64,000 bases of DNA, taken from assembly GCF_943371255.1 (NCBI RefSeq), contig NZ_CALRUC010000001.1, forward strand, positions 42,532-106,531, given 5' to 3'. Shown here piece by piece: positions 7,024-12,932 of this stretch. The stretch's first letter is position 1; each line of letters starts with the position of its first letter. The position numbers were made by a program, and so were the translations under genes. The notes beneath the pieces are model-generated. The model did no database searches. It saw nothing but the letters and a program-made list of their open reading frames with translations, and was not told where the DNA came from. Origin of the DNA: Ferrovibrio terrae_B. Its GTDB lineage: Bacteria; Pseudomonadota; Alphaproteobacteria; Ferrovibrionales; Ferrovibrionaceae.

Positions 7024-7328
7024 GCCGCCGCTTCAACGCCAGCAGCGCGCATCGCAGCCCCGCCCAACGGCGTATCCGCAAGCATGCCGAGCGCTTCCAT
7101 GTAGACCTGCAGCAGGGTTTCCTGCTCGTCCAGATCGGCCTTGTCCATTTTGCGCAGGCGGATCACCTGGCGCAGAATCTTCACATCGAAGCCATGCGCC
7201 TTCGCCTCGGCATAGACTTCCTTGATGTCGTCGCCCAGCGCCTTCTTTTCCTCTTCCAGGCGCTCGATGCGCGCCACCAGCTGGTTCAGCTGGTCCGTGG
7301 AAAAGTTACCGCTCTTGAGTTTGGCCAT
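7020..7328 (-). CDS. GapR-family nucleoid protein (DUF2312), phage-encoded
   Basis: A 102-residue protein containing a complete DUF2312 domain: a coiled-coil start (LNQLVARIERLEEEKKAL), then DIKEVYAEAKAHGFDV and the basic RQVIRLRKMD segment. Caulobacter GapR (about 90 residues) encircles overtwisted, AT-rich DNA ahead of replication and transcription and is needed for a normal cell cycle. This copy has a short Gly/Ala-rich tail of about 20 extra residues. I chose ATG 7,328 because AGGGGGA lies five bases upstream; a start further upstream would overlap the previous gene more. The role here, in phage replication or in remodelling host DNA, is inferred. Confidence 0.88.
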   Translation of the reverse strand: MAKLKSGNFSTDQLNQLVARIERLEEEKKALGDDIKEVYAEAKAHGFDVKILRQVIRLRKMDKADLDEQETLLQVYMEALGMLADTPLGGAAMRAAGVEAAA

Positions 7329-7692
7329 CGGTTCCCCCATTGAAGTGTTCGCTGGCGACATAGACCGCCGCGTTTTTCATGCTGGCGTTCATCCGGGTGC
7401 GCTTGGTCTTCACCAGCAGCCCGTCGCGCAGCAGTTCCGAGACGCGCGGGCGCACCGTGAGCTTGTCTTCCTGCACCTGCTTGCCGGCTTCGTCGGGCGT
7501 GAGTCCGCGAGCACCGGCAGCAGTGAAAGCTGCCAGCACACGGGCGCGCACGGCGGCTGCGCGGCTCTCGATTGAGACGGCAGCGGATTGGCTGGTGCCC
7601 CCCTTCTCCTTGAAGCCGGGAGTCGCGGGATAGCTGCGGCGGCGCGCTGGGCGTCGGCCCGTGAAAAGATCGAGTTGCGGGGCCGCGCTCAT
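7306..7692 (-). CDS. Hypothetical phage protein with winged-helix-like C-terminus, 128 aa
   Basis: The N-terminal 35 residues are basic and low in order. Residues 45-95 look like a small winged helix: VRARVLAAFTAAGARGLTPDEAG, then VRPRVSELLRDGLLVKTK, a pattern like the wHTH proteins that regulate phage replication genes. I do not recognise a family. It overlaps the preceding gene by ATGA (7,689-7,692), and its last 23 bases overlap the gapR start. A DNA-binding accessory role is inferred. Confidence 0.6.
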   Translation of the reverse strand: MSAAPQLDLFTGRRPARRRSYPATPGFKEKGGTSQSAAVSIESRAAAVRARVLAAFTAAGARGLTPDEAGKQVQEDKLTVRPRVSELLRDGLLVKTKRTRMNASMKNAAVYVASEHFNGGTDGQTQER

Positions 7693-8132
7693 GCAGCGGC
7701 CCCGCGCTCTGACCCGGCACTGTCCACCGCGCCGGGGGGGTAAAGGCGCGTGTGATCGGCTGCCGGAAGCCGATGGGGCTGGAGAAGCTGACTCAATGCG
7801 CCGGCCAGAGTCTGGGCCTGGTGCATGAGAAGAATGACGTTGCTGGCATCGCTATGGCCGGCCTGCTGGCTGATGCGCTGCCAGATGATGCTGCTCGCAG
7901 CCATCAGGGCGATGATGTCGCCCAGGCCGGGCTCGGCTCCGGCGATCCAGCCGTCAACGGTGCGGGTATGGCGCCCCGTGGCGCGGGCTGCGTGCTTCAC
8001 CGTGTCGTGCGGCCATGCCTCTTTCAGCACGGAAGCGAAGAAGCCGTCGGGAAGCCCGTTGCGGTCCGAGACGCAGGACAGCACCGGCTTGGTTCTGCTG
8101 AATTGCAGCCGCTGGATGAAGTGCCGGATCAT
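7689..8132 (-). CDS. Hypothetical phage protein with HTH-like segment, 147 aa
   Basis: Not recognised as a family. Residues 40-65 (WPHDTVKHAARATGRHTRTV, then DGWIAG) look like a helix-turn-helix in which a recognition helix is followed by a W-containing wing. The rest is helical, with a Pro/Ala-rich tail. It overlaps both neighbours by ATGA and is the second gene after the leftward promoter, where phages often keep regulators of early genes. Confidence 0.55.
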   Translation of the reverse strand: MIRHFIQRLQFSRTKPVLSCVSDRNGLPDGFFASVLKEAWPHDTVKHAARATGRHTRTVDGWIAGAEPGLGDIIALMAASSIIWQRISQQAGHSDASNVILLMHQAQTLAGALSQLLQPHRLPAADHTRLYPPGAVDSAGSERGAAA

Positions 8133-8356
8133 GCAGCCCTCGCCCGCCGCTTCCGCGACTGGAGCTGTTCATCCCGCTCGTTCATGAAGTCCCGAACCGT
8201 CGCCTCGGTGCTGCTGCGGCCTTCCCGGCCGGCACGGAGATCGAAGACGAAATTCGGGTCGCCCTTCGCCAGTCTGCCCAGCGTGGTCGGCTTCATATCG
8301 TGGCGCTTTAGAAATGCCTCGACGTCTTCAAGGAGATCAGGTGCCGTTTTGGTCAT
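8129..8356 (-). CDS. Small XRE-like DNA-binding protein (Cro-like position)
   Basis: 75 residues from MTKTAPDLLEDVEAFLKR. The segment KRHDMKPTTLGRLAKGDPNF is an XRE-type helix-turn-helix as found in short proteins of alphaproteobacterial phages. It is the first gene of the leftward operon and faces the repressor-like gene across the operators, the place occupied by Cro in lambdoid phages; that role is inferred. An upstream ATG at 8,368 directly abuts operator O1. I prefer 8,356 because the predicted transcription start (around 8,360) would lie downstream of 8,368. No Shine-Dalgarno is seen, so a leaderless start is likely. Confidence 0.65.
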   Translation of the reverse strand: MTKTAPDLLEDVEAFLKRHDMKPTTLGRLAKGDPNFVFDLRAGREGRSSTEATVRDFMNERDEQLQSRKRRARAA

Positions 8357-8366
8357 GGACGAGATC

Positions 8367-8386
8367 ATAATAGGACTATTCCTATT
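8367..8386 (-). promoter_or_regulatory. Leftward early promoter with operator O1
   Basis: Bases 8,369-8,386 read AATAGGACTATTCCTATT, a 7-bp inverted repeat with a 4-bp spacer. Its exact reverse complement occurs at 10,467-10,484, and the identity runs on for four more bases, including a TATTAT -10 element on the minus strand (8,372-8,367). The operator therefore covers the -10 of the leftward operon. The -35 is weak. Confidence 0.75.
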
Positions 8387-8390
8387 TTAC

Positions 8391-8408
8391 AATAGGCATT
8401 TTCCTACG
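8391..8408. promoter_or_regulatory. Operator O2, degenerate copy
   Basis: AATAGGCATTTTCCTACG has the same 18-bp layout as O1 with mismatches in the outer bases; the TAGG...CCTA core is intact. It lies 22 bp from O1 centre to centre, about two helical turns, so a dimer bound here would be on the same face of the DNA as one at O1. Confidence 0.6.
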
Positions 8409-8423
8409 CGACCTCGGCGGCCG

Positions 8424-8446
8424 TATAAAATAGGATTAATCCTATG
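8424..8446 (+). promoter_or_regulatory. Repressor promoter -10 and operator O3, overlapping the start codon
   Basis: ATAGGATTAATCCTAT at 8,430-8,445 is a perfect 16-bp palindrome; with flanking bases it fits the 18-bp operator (8,429-8,446). TATAAAAT at 8,424-8,431 is a good -10. The ATG of the repressor-like gene (8,444) lies inside the operator. Transcription from this -10 would begin only about 6-8 bases before the ATG, giving an almost leaderless mRNA that can be repressed by its own product. Confidence 0.65.
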
Positions 8447-9013
8447 GTGATTCTCAATGATCCGGTCCGCCAGTTGGTGCGGGCACAGCTTGCCGCCCTG
8501 GATCTCAACATGGCGGAAGTCTCTCGTTCGATCGGCCGAAGCCACTCTTACCTGCAGCAGTTTCTGGAGCGCGGCGTGCCTCGGGCTCTGCCGGAAGACG
8601 TGCGCGACGAGCTGGCAAAGAAACTCAATCTGGAGCCGGCGCAGCTGCGCGGCGATAAAAACCGAAGGCCGCAGGGCGGTATAACGATGAAAAGCCCTGC
8701 ATTCATGGGCTTCCACGAAGCTCCGCCGGCCTTTGAGCATCTGGTACTGACCAAGCAACAGCGCGACTATCTGGACATGATGGCCATCGGTATGTCCGTG
8801 GCAAATTCCGAAGTCCTCGCCTTCGTCGATGCCGACATAGAGGCGCTCGAAATGGGCGAAGCATTGAAGGAATCGCTTGGCCGGCCGATCAACGCCCTGG
8901 AGCGTGTTGGTCTGATGCAGAAGATTCTGCAGCGCAGGGTGCTGGCCGCCGCCGAAAAACCACAGGTTACGCAGGGTAATCCTCAACCGGTGACGGCGCG
9001 GAAAGCGAAGTAA
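8444..9013 (+). CDS. XRE-type repressor-like protein
   Basis: 189 residues. The N-terminal 60 form a helix-turn-helix (LDLNMAEVSRSIGRSHSYLQ, then the FLERGVPRALPEDVRDELAKKL run), as in short alphaproteobacterial phage repressors. The rest is helical and has no LexA/CI-type Ser-Lys peptidase motif, so RecA-triggered self-cleavage is not expected. It starts within operator O3 and faces the leftward operon, the arrangement of a phage master repressor. I infer that it binds the 18-bp operators at 8.4 and 10.45 kb. No Shine-Dalgarno is seen, in line with a leaderless transcript. Confidence 0.75.
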   Translation: MVILNDPVRQLVRAQLAALDLNMAEVSRSIGRSHSYLQQFLERGVPRALPEDVRDELAKKLNLEPAQLRGDKNRRPQGGITMKSPAFMGFHEAPPAFEHLVLTKQQRDYLDMMAIGMSVANSEVLAFVDADIEALEMGEALKESLGRPINALERVGLMQKILQRRVLAAAEKPQVTQGNPQPVTARKAK

Positions 9014-9079
9014 CCCTCTGGTAGAATTGTCCAATATTACAAGGTTGCAGCCGGTTTAGGACTTGGCTACCCTCAATGC

Positions 9080-9634
9080 GTGTATGCAGCGCATTCCATT
9101 GTAGTTCCGACCCCAAACGACCTGGTCAGAATTGACCGAACGCCGTTTGATCACGCCGCTATGCTCGATCCAAAGCTAAGCTTGGCTCTCGGCTTGTGGC
9201 GCCATAATGCCCGCCAGCACAATGCTGTTGATTTCGTTCAAACTCTGCGGCGTTTACATGCACCCGAGCCTGTTCACCTGCTGGATACGACTCCGCGCGA
9301 TATTGATTACTGGAACATGGTCGACTTCCAGCGCCACCCCTTCGTCATGGATGGCGGCGACTACAAGGATATTCGCCTGGGCACGCTGAACTTCCTTCCG
9401 GCTCGCATTGCTGCTGAGCAGACTTACGGCATGGTGGTGGCCATGCGTGAGCCTCTGCTGTTCACTGTCTCGATGCCGCAGCGGATCTACGAGCGCGCCC
9501 TGCTGCCCTTCTTCGGTGTTCGCAACGAAGTGACCCGCATTGCGACACTTGTAAGGCCGATCCTGTTCCGCAGCAGCCTGGCCGAGATATCCAGCATCAA
9601 GCAGCGGCCCTCGCCGGCTCGATTGCGGCCATAG
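9080..9634 (+). CDS. PAS-like domain protein of unknown role
   Basis: 184 residues from GTG 9,080; an ATG at 9,161 (157 residues) is an alternative. The middle part (LLDTTPRDIDYWNMVDFQRH, then PFVMDGGDYKDIRLG) resembles PAS-type sensory domains of alphaproteobacterial proteins, though weakly. There is no output domain. The DNA is visibly less GC-rich than the neighbouring operons, and the gene sits between the two operator clusters with its own convergent partner (9,597-10,322), overlapping it by 38 bases. This fits a cargo gene acquired by the phage and expressed in the lysogen; that is inference. Confidence 0.5.
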   Translation: MYAAHSIVVPTPNDLVRIDRTPFDHAAMLDPKLSLALGLWRHNARQHNAVDFVQTLRRLHAPEPVHLLDTTPRDIDYWNMVDFQRHPFVMDGGDYKDIRLGTLNFLPARIAAEQTYGMVVAMREPLLFTVSMPQRIYERALLPFFGVRNEVTRIATLVRPILFRSSLAEISSIKQRPSPARLRP

Positions 9635-10322
9635 GCCCTTCCGCTATCTGCTTATCCATGCCGCGGCGATCGATGTGTGTGGTGTGCATCTGGGTGACCT
9701 TGCCGGCGGCGTCGACAAAGCCGACCAGCGACAGGACTACCCGGGTGTAACCGTAGCCGTCCCGACTCAATGGGATTCTGCTATTGCGAAGATCATCAAA
9801 CACCAAGCCGCAATGGTGGTCGACGTCGTAACGTTGTACGGATAGGGCGCGGATGAGGTGCGTCAGCAGGTATGGTAAGTTCTCACCCCTGCGCTCTGGA
9901 TGCACCCACAAGCCGCCGTGGTGGCCGATGCGGCCTCGCCAGTTCAAATCTGCAGGATGCACTAGGCGCGGCCGGCCCAGCGGAGGCAGGCGACTGCTGA
10001 ATAGCCTGCCGCTCGCCAGCCACTCCATCCAGCCCCCTTTCCCGGTTTCGATAAGCCGGAACGCAATGCAGGCCGACATGCGGCCCTTGGCAGCGCCATC
10101 CATTTCTGTCACGCGCAGCCAGTAATGCGGGCCGCCAGGATCGAGGTCGTGGTGCGCGGGATCGAAGCTGATATTGGCCCCGAGGTTTCCCGGCGCGGCC
10201 GTAATGGCAGCGCGCCAGCGGGTCAGGTCTGGATCCTGGTCGATCCGCAAGCCCCTGCTGCTGATCTCTCCGAGGATGGTTGAAATGTAGCTGTCGGCGG
10301 TGAACCTGACCGATTTACGCAT
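9597..10322 (-). CDS. GNAT-like acyltransferase-fold protein (unassigned)
   Basis: 241 residues from ATG 10,322, chosen because GGAGGGG lies five bases upstream. The sequence HGGLWVHPERRGENLPYLLT at about 150-170 resembles the acetyl-CoA-binding motif A of GNAT proteins, and an earlier YWLRVTEMDG strand fits the same fold, which is also used by acyl-homoserine-lactone synthases. A definite family cannot be named. It is convergent with the PAS-like gene and is the only long leftward gene to the right of the repressor. A sensor plus acyltransferase cargo pair is a fair working reading, not an established one. Confidence 0.55.
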   Translation of the reverse strand: MRKSVRFTADSYISTILGEISSRGLRIDQDPDLTRWRAAITAAPGNLGANISFDPAHHDLDPGGPHYWLRVTEMDGAAKGRMSACIAFRLIETGKGGWMEWLASGRLFSSRLPPLGRPRLVHPADLNWRGRIGHHGGLWVHPERRGENLPYLLTHLIRALSVQRYDVDHHCGLVFDDLRNSRIPLSRDGYGYTRVVLSLVGFVDAAGKVTQMHTTHIDRRGMDKQIAEGPMAAIEPARAAA

Positions 10323-10440
10323 GTTTACCCCTCCAGATTGCGGATTCGACACTCAAAGGTAGCAGCGCAAGGTTCATCCACGGTTACCGATTGAGCCGGA
10401 CACGGACAAATTACAACCCGCAAAACTGCCGCTGAACAGA

Positions 10441-10458
10441 AATAGGAAAATTCCTATT
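10441..10458. promoter_or_regulatory. Operator O4
   Basis: AATAGGAAAATTCCTATT is a perfect inverted repeat with 8-bp arms and the same 18-bp layout as O1-O3. It lies just upstream of the -35 of the rightward promoter, 26 bp from O5 centre to centre. Confidence 0.8.
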
Positions 10459-10486
10459 GCTTCTGAAATAGGAATAGTCCTATTAT
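10457..10486 (+). promoter_or_regulatory. Rightward early promoter with operator O5
   Basis: TTGCTT (10,457-10,462) and TATTAT (10,481-10,486) are spaced by 18 bp. Operator O5, AATAGGAATAGTCCTATT (10,467-10,484), fills the spacer and runs into the -10, so a bound repressor would block polymerase. O5 is the exact reverse complement of O1. The next gene starts at 10,515 with a GGGGG Shine-Dalgarno. Confidence 0.75.
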
Positions 10487-10514
10487 GACTTCAGGCAACA
10501 GACGGGGGCAACCC

Positions 10515-10820
10515 ATGGCGCATTACACCGACGAAGAAATCCGCTGGGAAATTCAGAAGCAGATGGGCTGCTGCATCGCCGCAGCCCAGCGCACCCCGGT
10601 AATGGCCCAGCTGGTGGTCACTGCGACCTGGCCGGATGGCGCCACGCATTCCGTGCGCTGCACCGACTACGAGAGCGACGGCTGGCAGACCAGCTTCATC
10701 GCGCTGGCCGTGTCGAAGCTGAGCGCGTGGCGCGAGATCAAGGTGCTTGAAGAACCGATGCCCCACCCGGAAACCCGGTGCTGGTTGTCATTGCCTTCCC
10801 GTCTGCAGATCGGGGCCTAA
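10515..10820 (+). CDS. Hypothetical phage early protein, 101 aa
   Basis: First gene of the rightward operon. I chose ATG 10,515 (MAHYTDEEIRW) because GGGGG lies upstream; the ATG at 10,485 directly abuts operator O5 and lies upstream of the predicted transcription start. The protein is small and soluble, with a Cys pair (MGCCIAA) and several Trp. It matches no family I recognise. Confidence 0.6.
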   Translation: MAHYTDEEIRWEIQKQMGCCIAAAQRTPVMAQLVVTATWPDGATHSVRCTDYESDGWQTSFIALAVSKLSAWREIKVLEEPMPHPETRCWLSLPSRLQIGA

Positions 10821-10822
10821 CC

Positions 10823-11227
10823 ATGCACATCGCTTCTCACATGATCGTGGGACGGTTGGTTCACGACATTCTGGCTGCCGGCTGCAGCATCAAGATCGTG
10901 GAGCCCTACGGCGTAAAGCCTGTCTGCCCCCTCACCAACAGTGCACAGCGGGTCGCGGCGAACATCGAGAAATACGATGAGGAACACCTGCACGTGTTCT
11001 TGCCGGGCAACACATCACGGCGCATCGAACGGTCGGATGGATATATCCGGCTGATCTATGCAAATGGCTGCGGCGTCATCAATGAGCATAGCCCAGCGGT
11101 TCGCCATCTGGCGCGGTCAGCCGACATGCTGGCCGGGGCGCTGGAGCGATTGGAGGACAACAGCAGGCGCCAGCCGATGCTCGCTCGGCTGATGATCGAG
11201 AATCCGCTGGACTGGGGGCAATCATGA
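10823..11227 (+). CDS. Hypothetical phage protein, 134 aa
   Basis: Starts two bases after the preceding stop, from ATG 10,823. The N-terminal half has alternating strands and helices (SHMIVGRLVHDILAAGCSIK, EEHLHVFLPG) and the C-terminal half is helical. I recognise no family. The stop overlaps the ATG of the next, very small gene. Confidence 0.6.
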   Translation: MHIASHMIVGRLVHDILAAGCSIKIVEPYGVKPVCPLTNSAQRVAANIEKYDEEHLHVFLPGNTSRRIERSDGYIRLIYANGCGVINEHSPAVRHLARSADMLAGALERLEDNSRRQPMLARLMIENPLDWGQS

Positions 11228-11352
11228 CACGCCGCGAGTTCTGGACCCGCGTCTGCCTCGGCGCCTTTGTTGGCACCCCGGTCGCCTATGCCGTGATCAT
11301 TGGCCTGTTTTTCGGCCTCGGCATCATCTCGGAAGGGATTCTCATCCAATGA
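11224..11352 (+). CDS. 42-residue membrane microprotein
   Basis: A frame of 42 codons from ATG 11,224 to TGA 11,352, overlapping both neighbours by ATGA. After a charged start (MTRREFWTR) almost all of it is one hydrophobic, Gly-rich segment (residues about 11-36), so it is probably a single-pass membrane protein. No family is recognised. Its real status rests on the two coupled junctions. Confidence 0.6.
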   Translation: MTRREFWTRVCLGAFVGTPVAYAVIIGLFFGLGIISEGILIQ

Positions 11353-11705
11353 ACAAGCCCCTCGACGCCCGCAGCATCAAGGCCCTGCTCGGCCCTGCCC
11401 CGATCTGGGAATGGTGGATCAACGTCTACGAAATCCCGGCGCGGGCCACGTTGGCAGGGCTCAAGCAGCAGGAAGCCAGCTTCCACAGCACTCAGAAAGA
11501 TGCGGAAGAGTCGGCAGCTGAATGCAACGAGCCGAACTTCCAGCATGTCGCGCTGATGCGCCAGTGGCACGACGGCACCATGCAGCATGTCGAGATCATC
11601 GACTTCGATGCGGAAGAAGAGCGGGTCCGCATTGAACGTGCTGCGGAGCGGGCATCCCGCCAGCGGCGCGAAGACCTCGCTCATCACCACAGTCAGGTTC
11701 TTTAA
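11349..11705 (+). CDS. Hypothetical phage protein, 118 aa
   Basis: An acidic-basic mixed, largely helical protein with a Trp cluster near the start (APIWEWWINVYEI) and a strongly charged C-terminal helix (EEERVRIERAAERASRQRRE), which may be a coiled coil. It overlaps the 42-aa gene by ATGA and ends 17 bases before the next gene. Function unknown. Confidence 0.6.
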   Translation: MNKPLDARSIKALLGPAPIWEWWINVYEIPARATLAGLKQQEASFHSTQKDAEESAAECNEPNFQHVALMRQWHDGTMQHVEIIDFDAEEERVRIERAAERASRQRREDLAHHHSQVL

Positions 11706-11722
11706 CCACACAGGAGACGGCA

Positions 11723-12025
11723 ATGTCCTATAGCAGCAAAACCCTTTCAGTCCTCGGCTATGCCAATGGCTTCACGCTCTGGCACTACAGCACCCCCGAT
11801 GCTCACAAGACGGTCGGCACCAACGGCTACTTCAATGCCGCTGCCGAAATGCTTCGACCCGGTGACTTCATCCTCGCAAATACCGGCGTGGGCGGTTCGC
11901 CCCAGCACGGCATCTTCGTTGTTGCCACCAATCTGAGCGGCCAGGTCGAACTTGCCGATCTGGCCCCCGGAGTCGGAGGTGCCGAAACCAAAGCGGCTGA
12001 ACAGCCGGAAGCCGCTGCGGCCTGA
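11723..12025 (+). CDS. Hypothetical conserved phage protein, 100 aa
   Basis: A strong Shine-Dalgarno (CAGGAGAC) precedes ATG 11,723. The core reads as a small beta-rich domain (GFTLWHYST, FILANTG, HGIFVVATN), followed by an Ala/Glu/Pro-rich tail of about 25 residues. Similar short proteins occur in alphaproteobacterial prophages, where I do not know a function. Confidence 0.65.
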   Translation: MSYSSKTLSVLGYANGFTLWHYSTPDAHKTVGTNGYFNAAAEMLRPGDFILANTGVGGSPQHGIFVVATNLSGQVELADLAPGVGGAETKAAEQPEAAAA

Positions 12026-12092
12026 CACAGAAGCCAGTGGTCACGGTCGGCACCGCCGGCCGTGTTCAAAGGCATCACGAGAGGGGAAAGCA

Positions 12093-12416
12093 ATGCACGT
12101 CAACGCCCGGGCCGCGGAGCCCTTCTTCCGCATCAGCAACGTCACCCTGGCCGACAGCTGGGGCCTGACGCGGATCGACACCGAAACCTTCTTCCGCCAG
12201 GTGCACACCCGGCTGGAGTGGTACCGCGCGTCGCTGGTCAGCGCCGGCTACGAGGCGTCGGTGATGAATATGGTCCGCCTGCATCTGGAAAGCATGGATG
12301 AGGACGACGCCGTGGATCAGGCCGTGCTGGCCGCGCTGAACTGGGCAACCAGCCCAAGCGTGCCGACCAGCCCAGTCGGCGGCGGCATTCCCTGCCTGGC
12401 GATGGAGGCTGCCTGA
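12093..12416 (+). CDS. Hypothetical phage protein, 107 aa
   Basis: GAGGGGAAAG lies just before ATG 12,093. A mainly helical protein with an acidic patch (ESMDEDDAVDQAV), ending in a flexible Ser/Pro/Gly segment. Its stop shares a base with the ATG of the Gp157 gene, so the two are coupled. No family is recognised. Confidence 0.6.
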   Translation: MHVNARAAEPFFRISNVTLADSWGLTRIDTETFFRQVHTRLEWYRASLVSAGYEASVMNMVRLHLESMDEDDAVDQAVLAALNWATSPSVPTSPVGGGIPCLAMEAA

Positions 12417-12928
12417 TGGGCCAGAGCACCGCCGTCCGCGTTCTCGCGCAGGAAACCAACGGGGCAATCGACCTTCGCAAGGCGCTGGTGGATCACGGCG
12501 ACGACGTCGATCTGATCCTGACGGCGATCGAGGGTGAAACCAACTTCAACGAGGCCATCGGCGCCGTCTACAGCGAAGTGCTGGAGGACGAGATTCTGCT
12601 GGATGGCCTCGGCACCAAGATCGAGGAACTGACCAAGCGCCAGCAACGCATCAAGCAGAGCATCGAGACCCGCAAGAACATCATCCTGATGGCCATGGAA
12701 CGAGCCAACGTCCCCATGGTGAAGACCTCGCTGGTGACGATCTCGAAGCGGGCCACGCCTGGCGTCGCCGTCATCGACAACGAAAGCCTGATCCCGGCCA
12801 CCTTCTGGGAAAAGCAGGACCCAAAACTGAACAAGGTTGCTTTGAACGCCGCGCTCAAGGACGGCGGCACCATCCCCGGTGTCTCCCGTAGCAACGGCGG
12901 CATCACCCTCTCCTTCCGAAAGGTCTGA
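12416..12928 (+). CDS. Siphovirus Gp157 family protein
   Basis: 170 residues with the typical Gp157 plan: an N-terminal acidic helix, a long coiled coil in the middle (EELTKRQQRIKQSIETRKN), then VTISKRATPGVAVIDNESL, PATFWEKQDPKLNK and a final GGITLSFRK-like strand. Gp157 proteins sit next to recombination genes in siphoviruses of many hosts and have been linked to phage resistance in one streptococcal phage; their molecular role is not settled. Here it is directly followed by the RecT/Bet gene, with four bases between them. Confidence 0.85.
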   Translation: MGQSTAVRVLAQETNGAIDLRKALVDHGDDVDLILTAIEGETNFNEAIGAVYSEVLEDEILLDGLGTKIEELTKRQQRIKQSIETRKNIILMAMERANVPMVKTSLVTISKRATPGVAVIDNESLIPATFWEKQDPKLNKVALNAALKDGGTIPGVSRSNGGITLSFRKV

Positions 12929-12932
12929 CCGC

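Noticed and set aside
8369..8446. Insertion-sequence ends or attachment core for the AATAGGA repeats
   Set aside because: The copies sit exactly on promoter elements with a constant 18-bp symmetric layout, which fits operators; no transposase or direct target repeats are present.
12046..12085. Regulatory hairpin before the gene at 12,093
   Set aside because: CACGG...CCGTG pairs imperfectly and no downstream T run or sequestered Shine-Dalgarno is seen; it is likely chance in GC-rich DNA.
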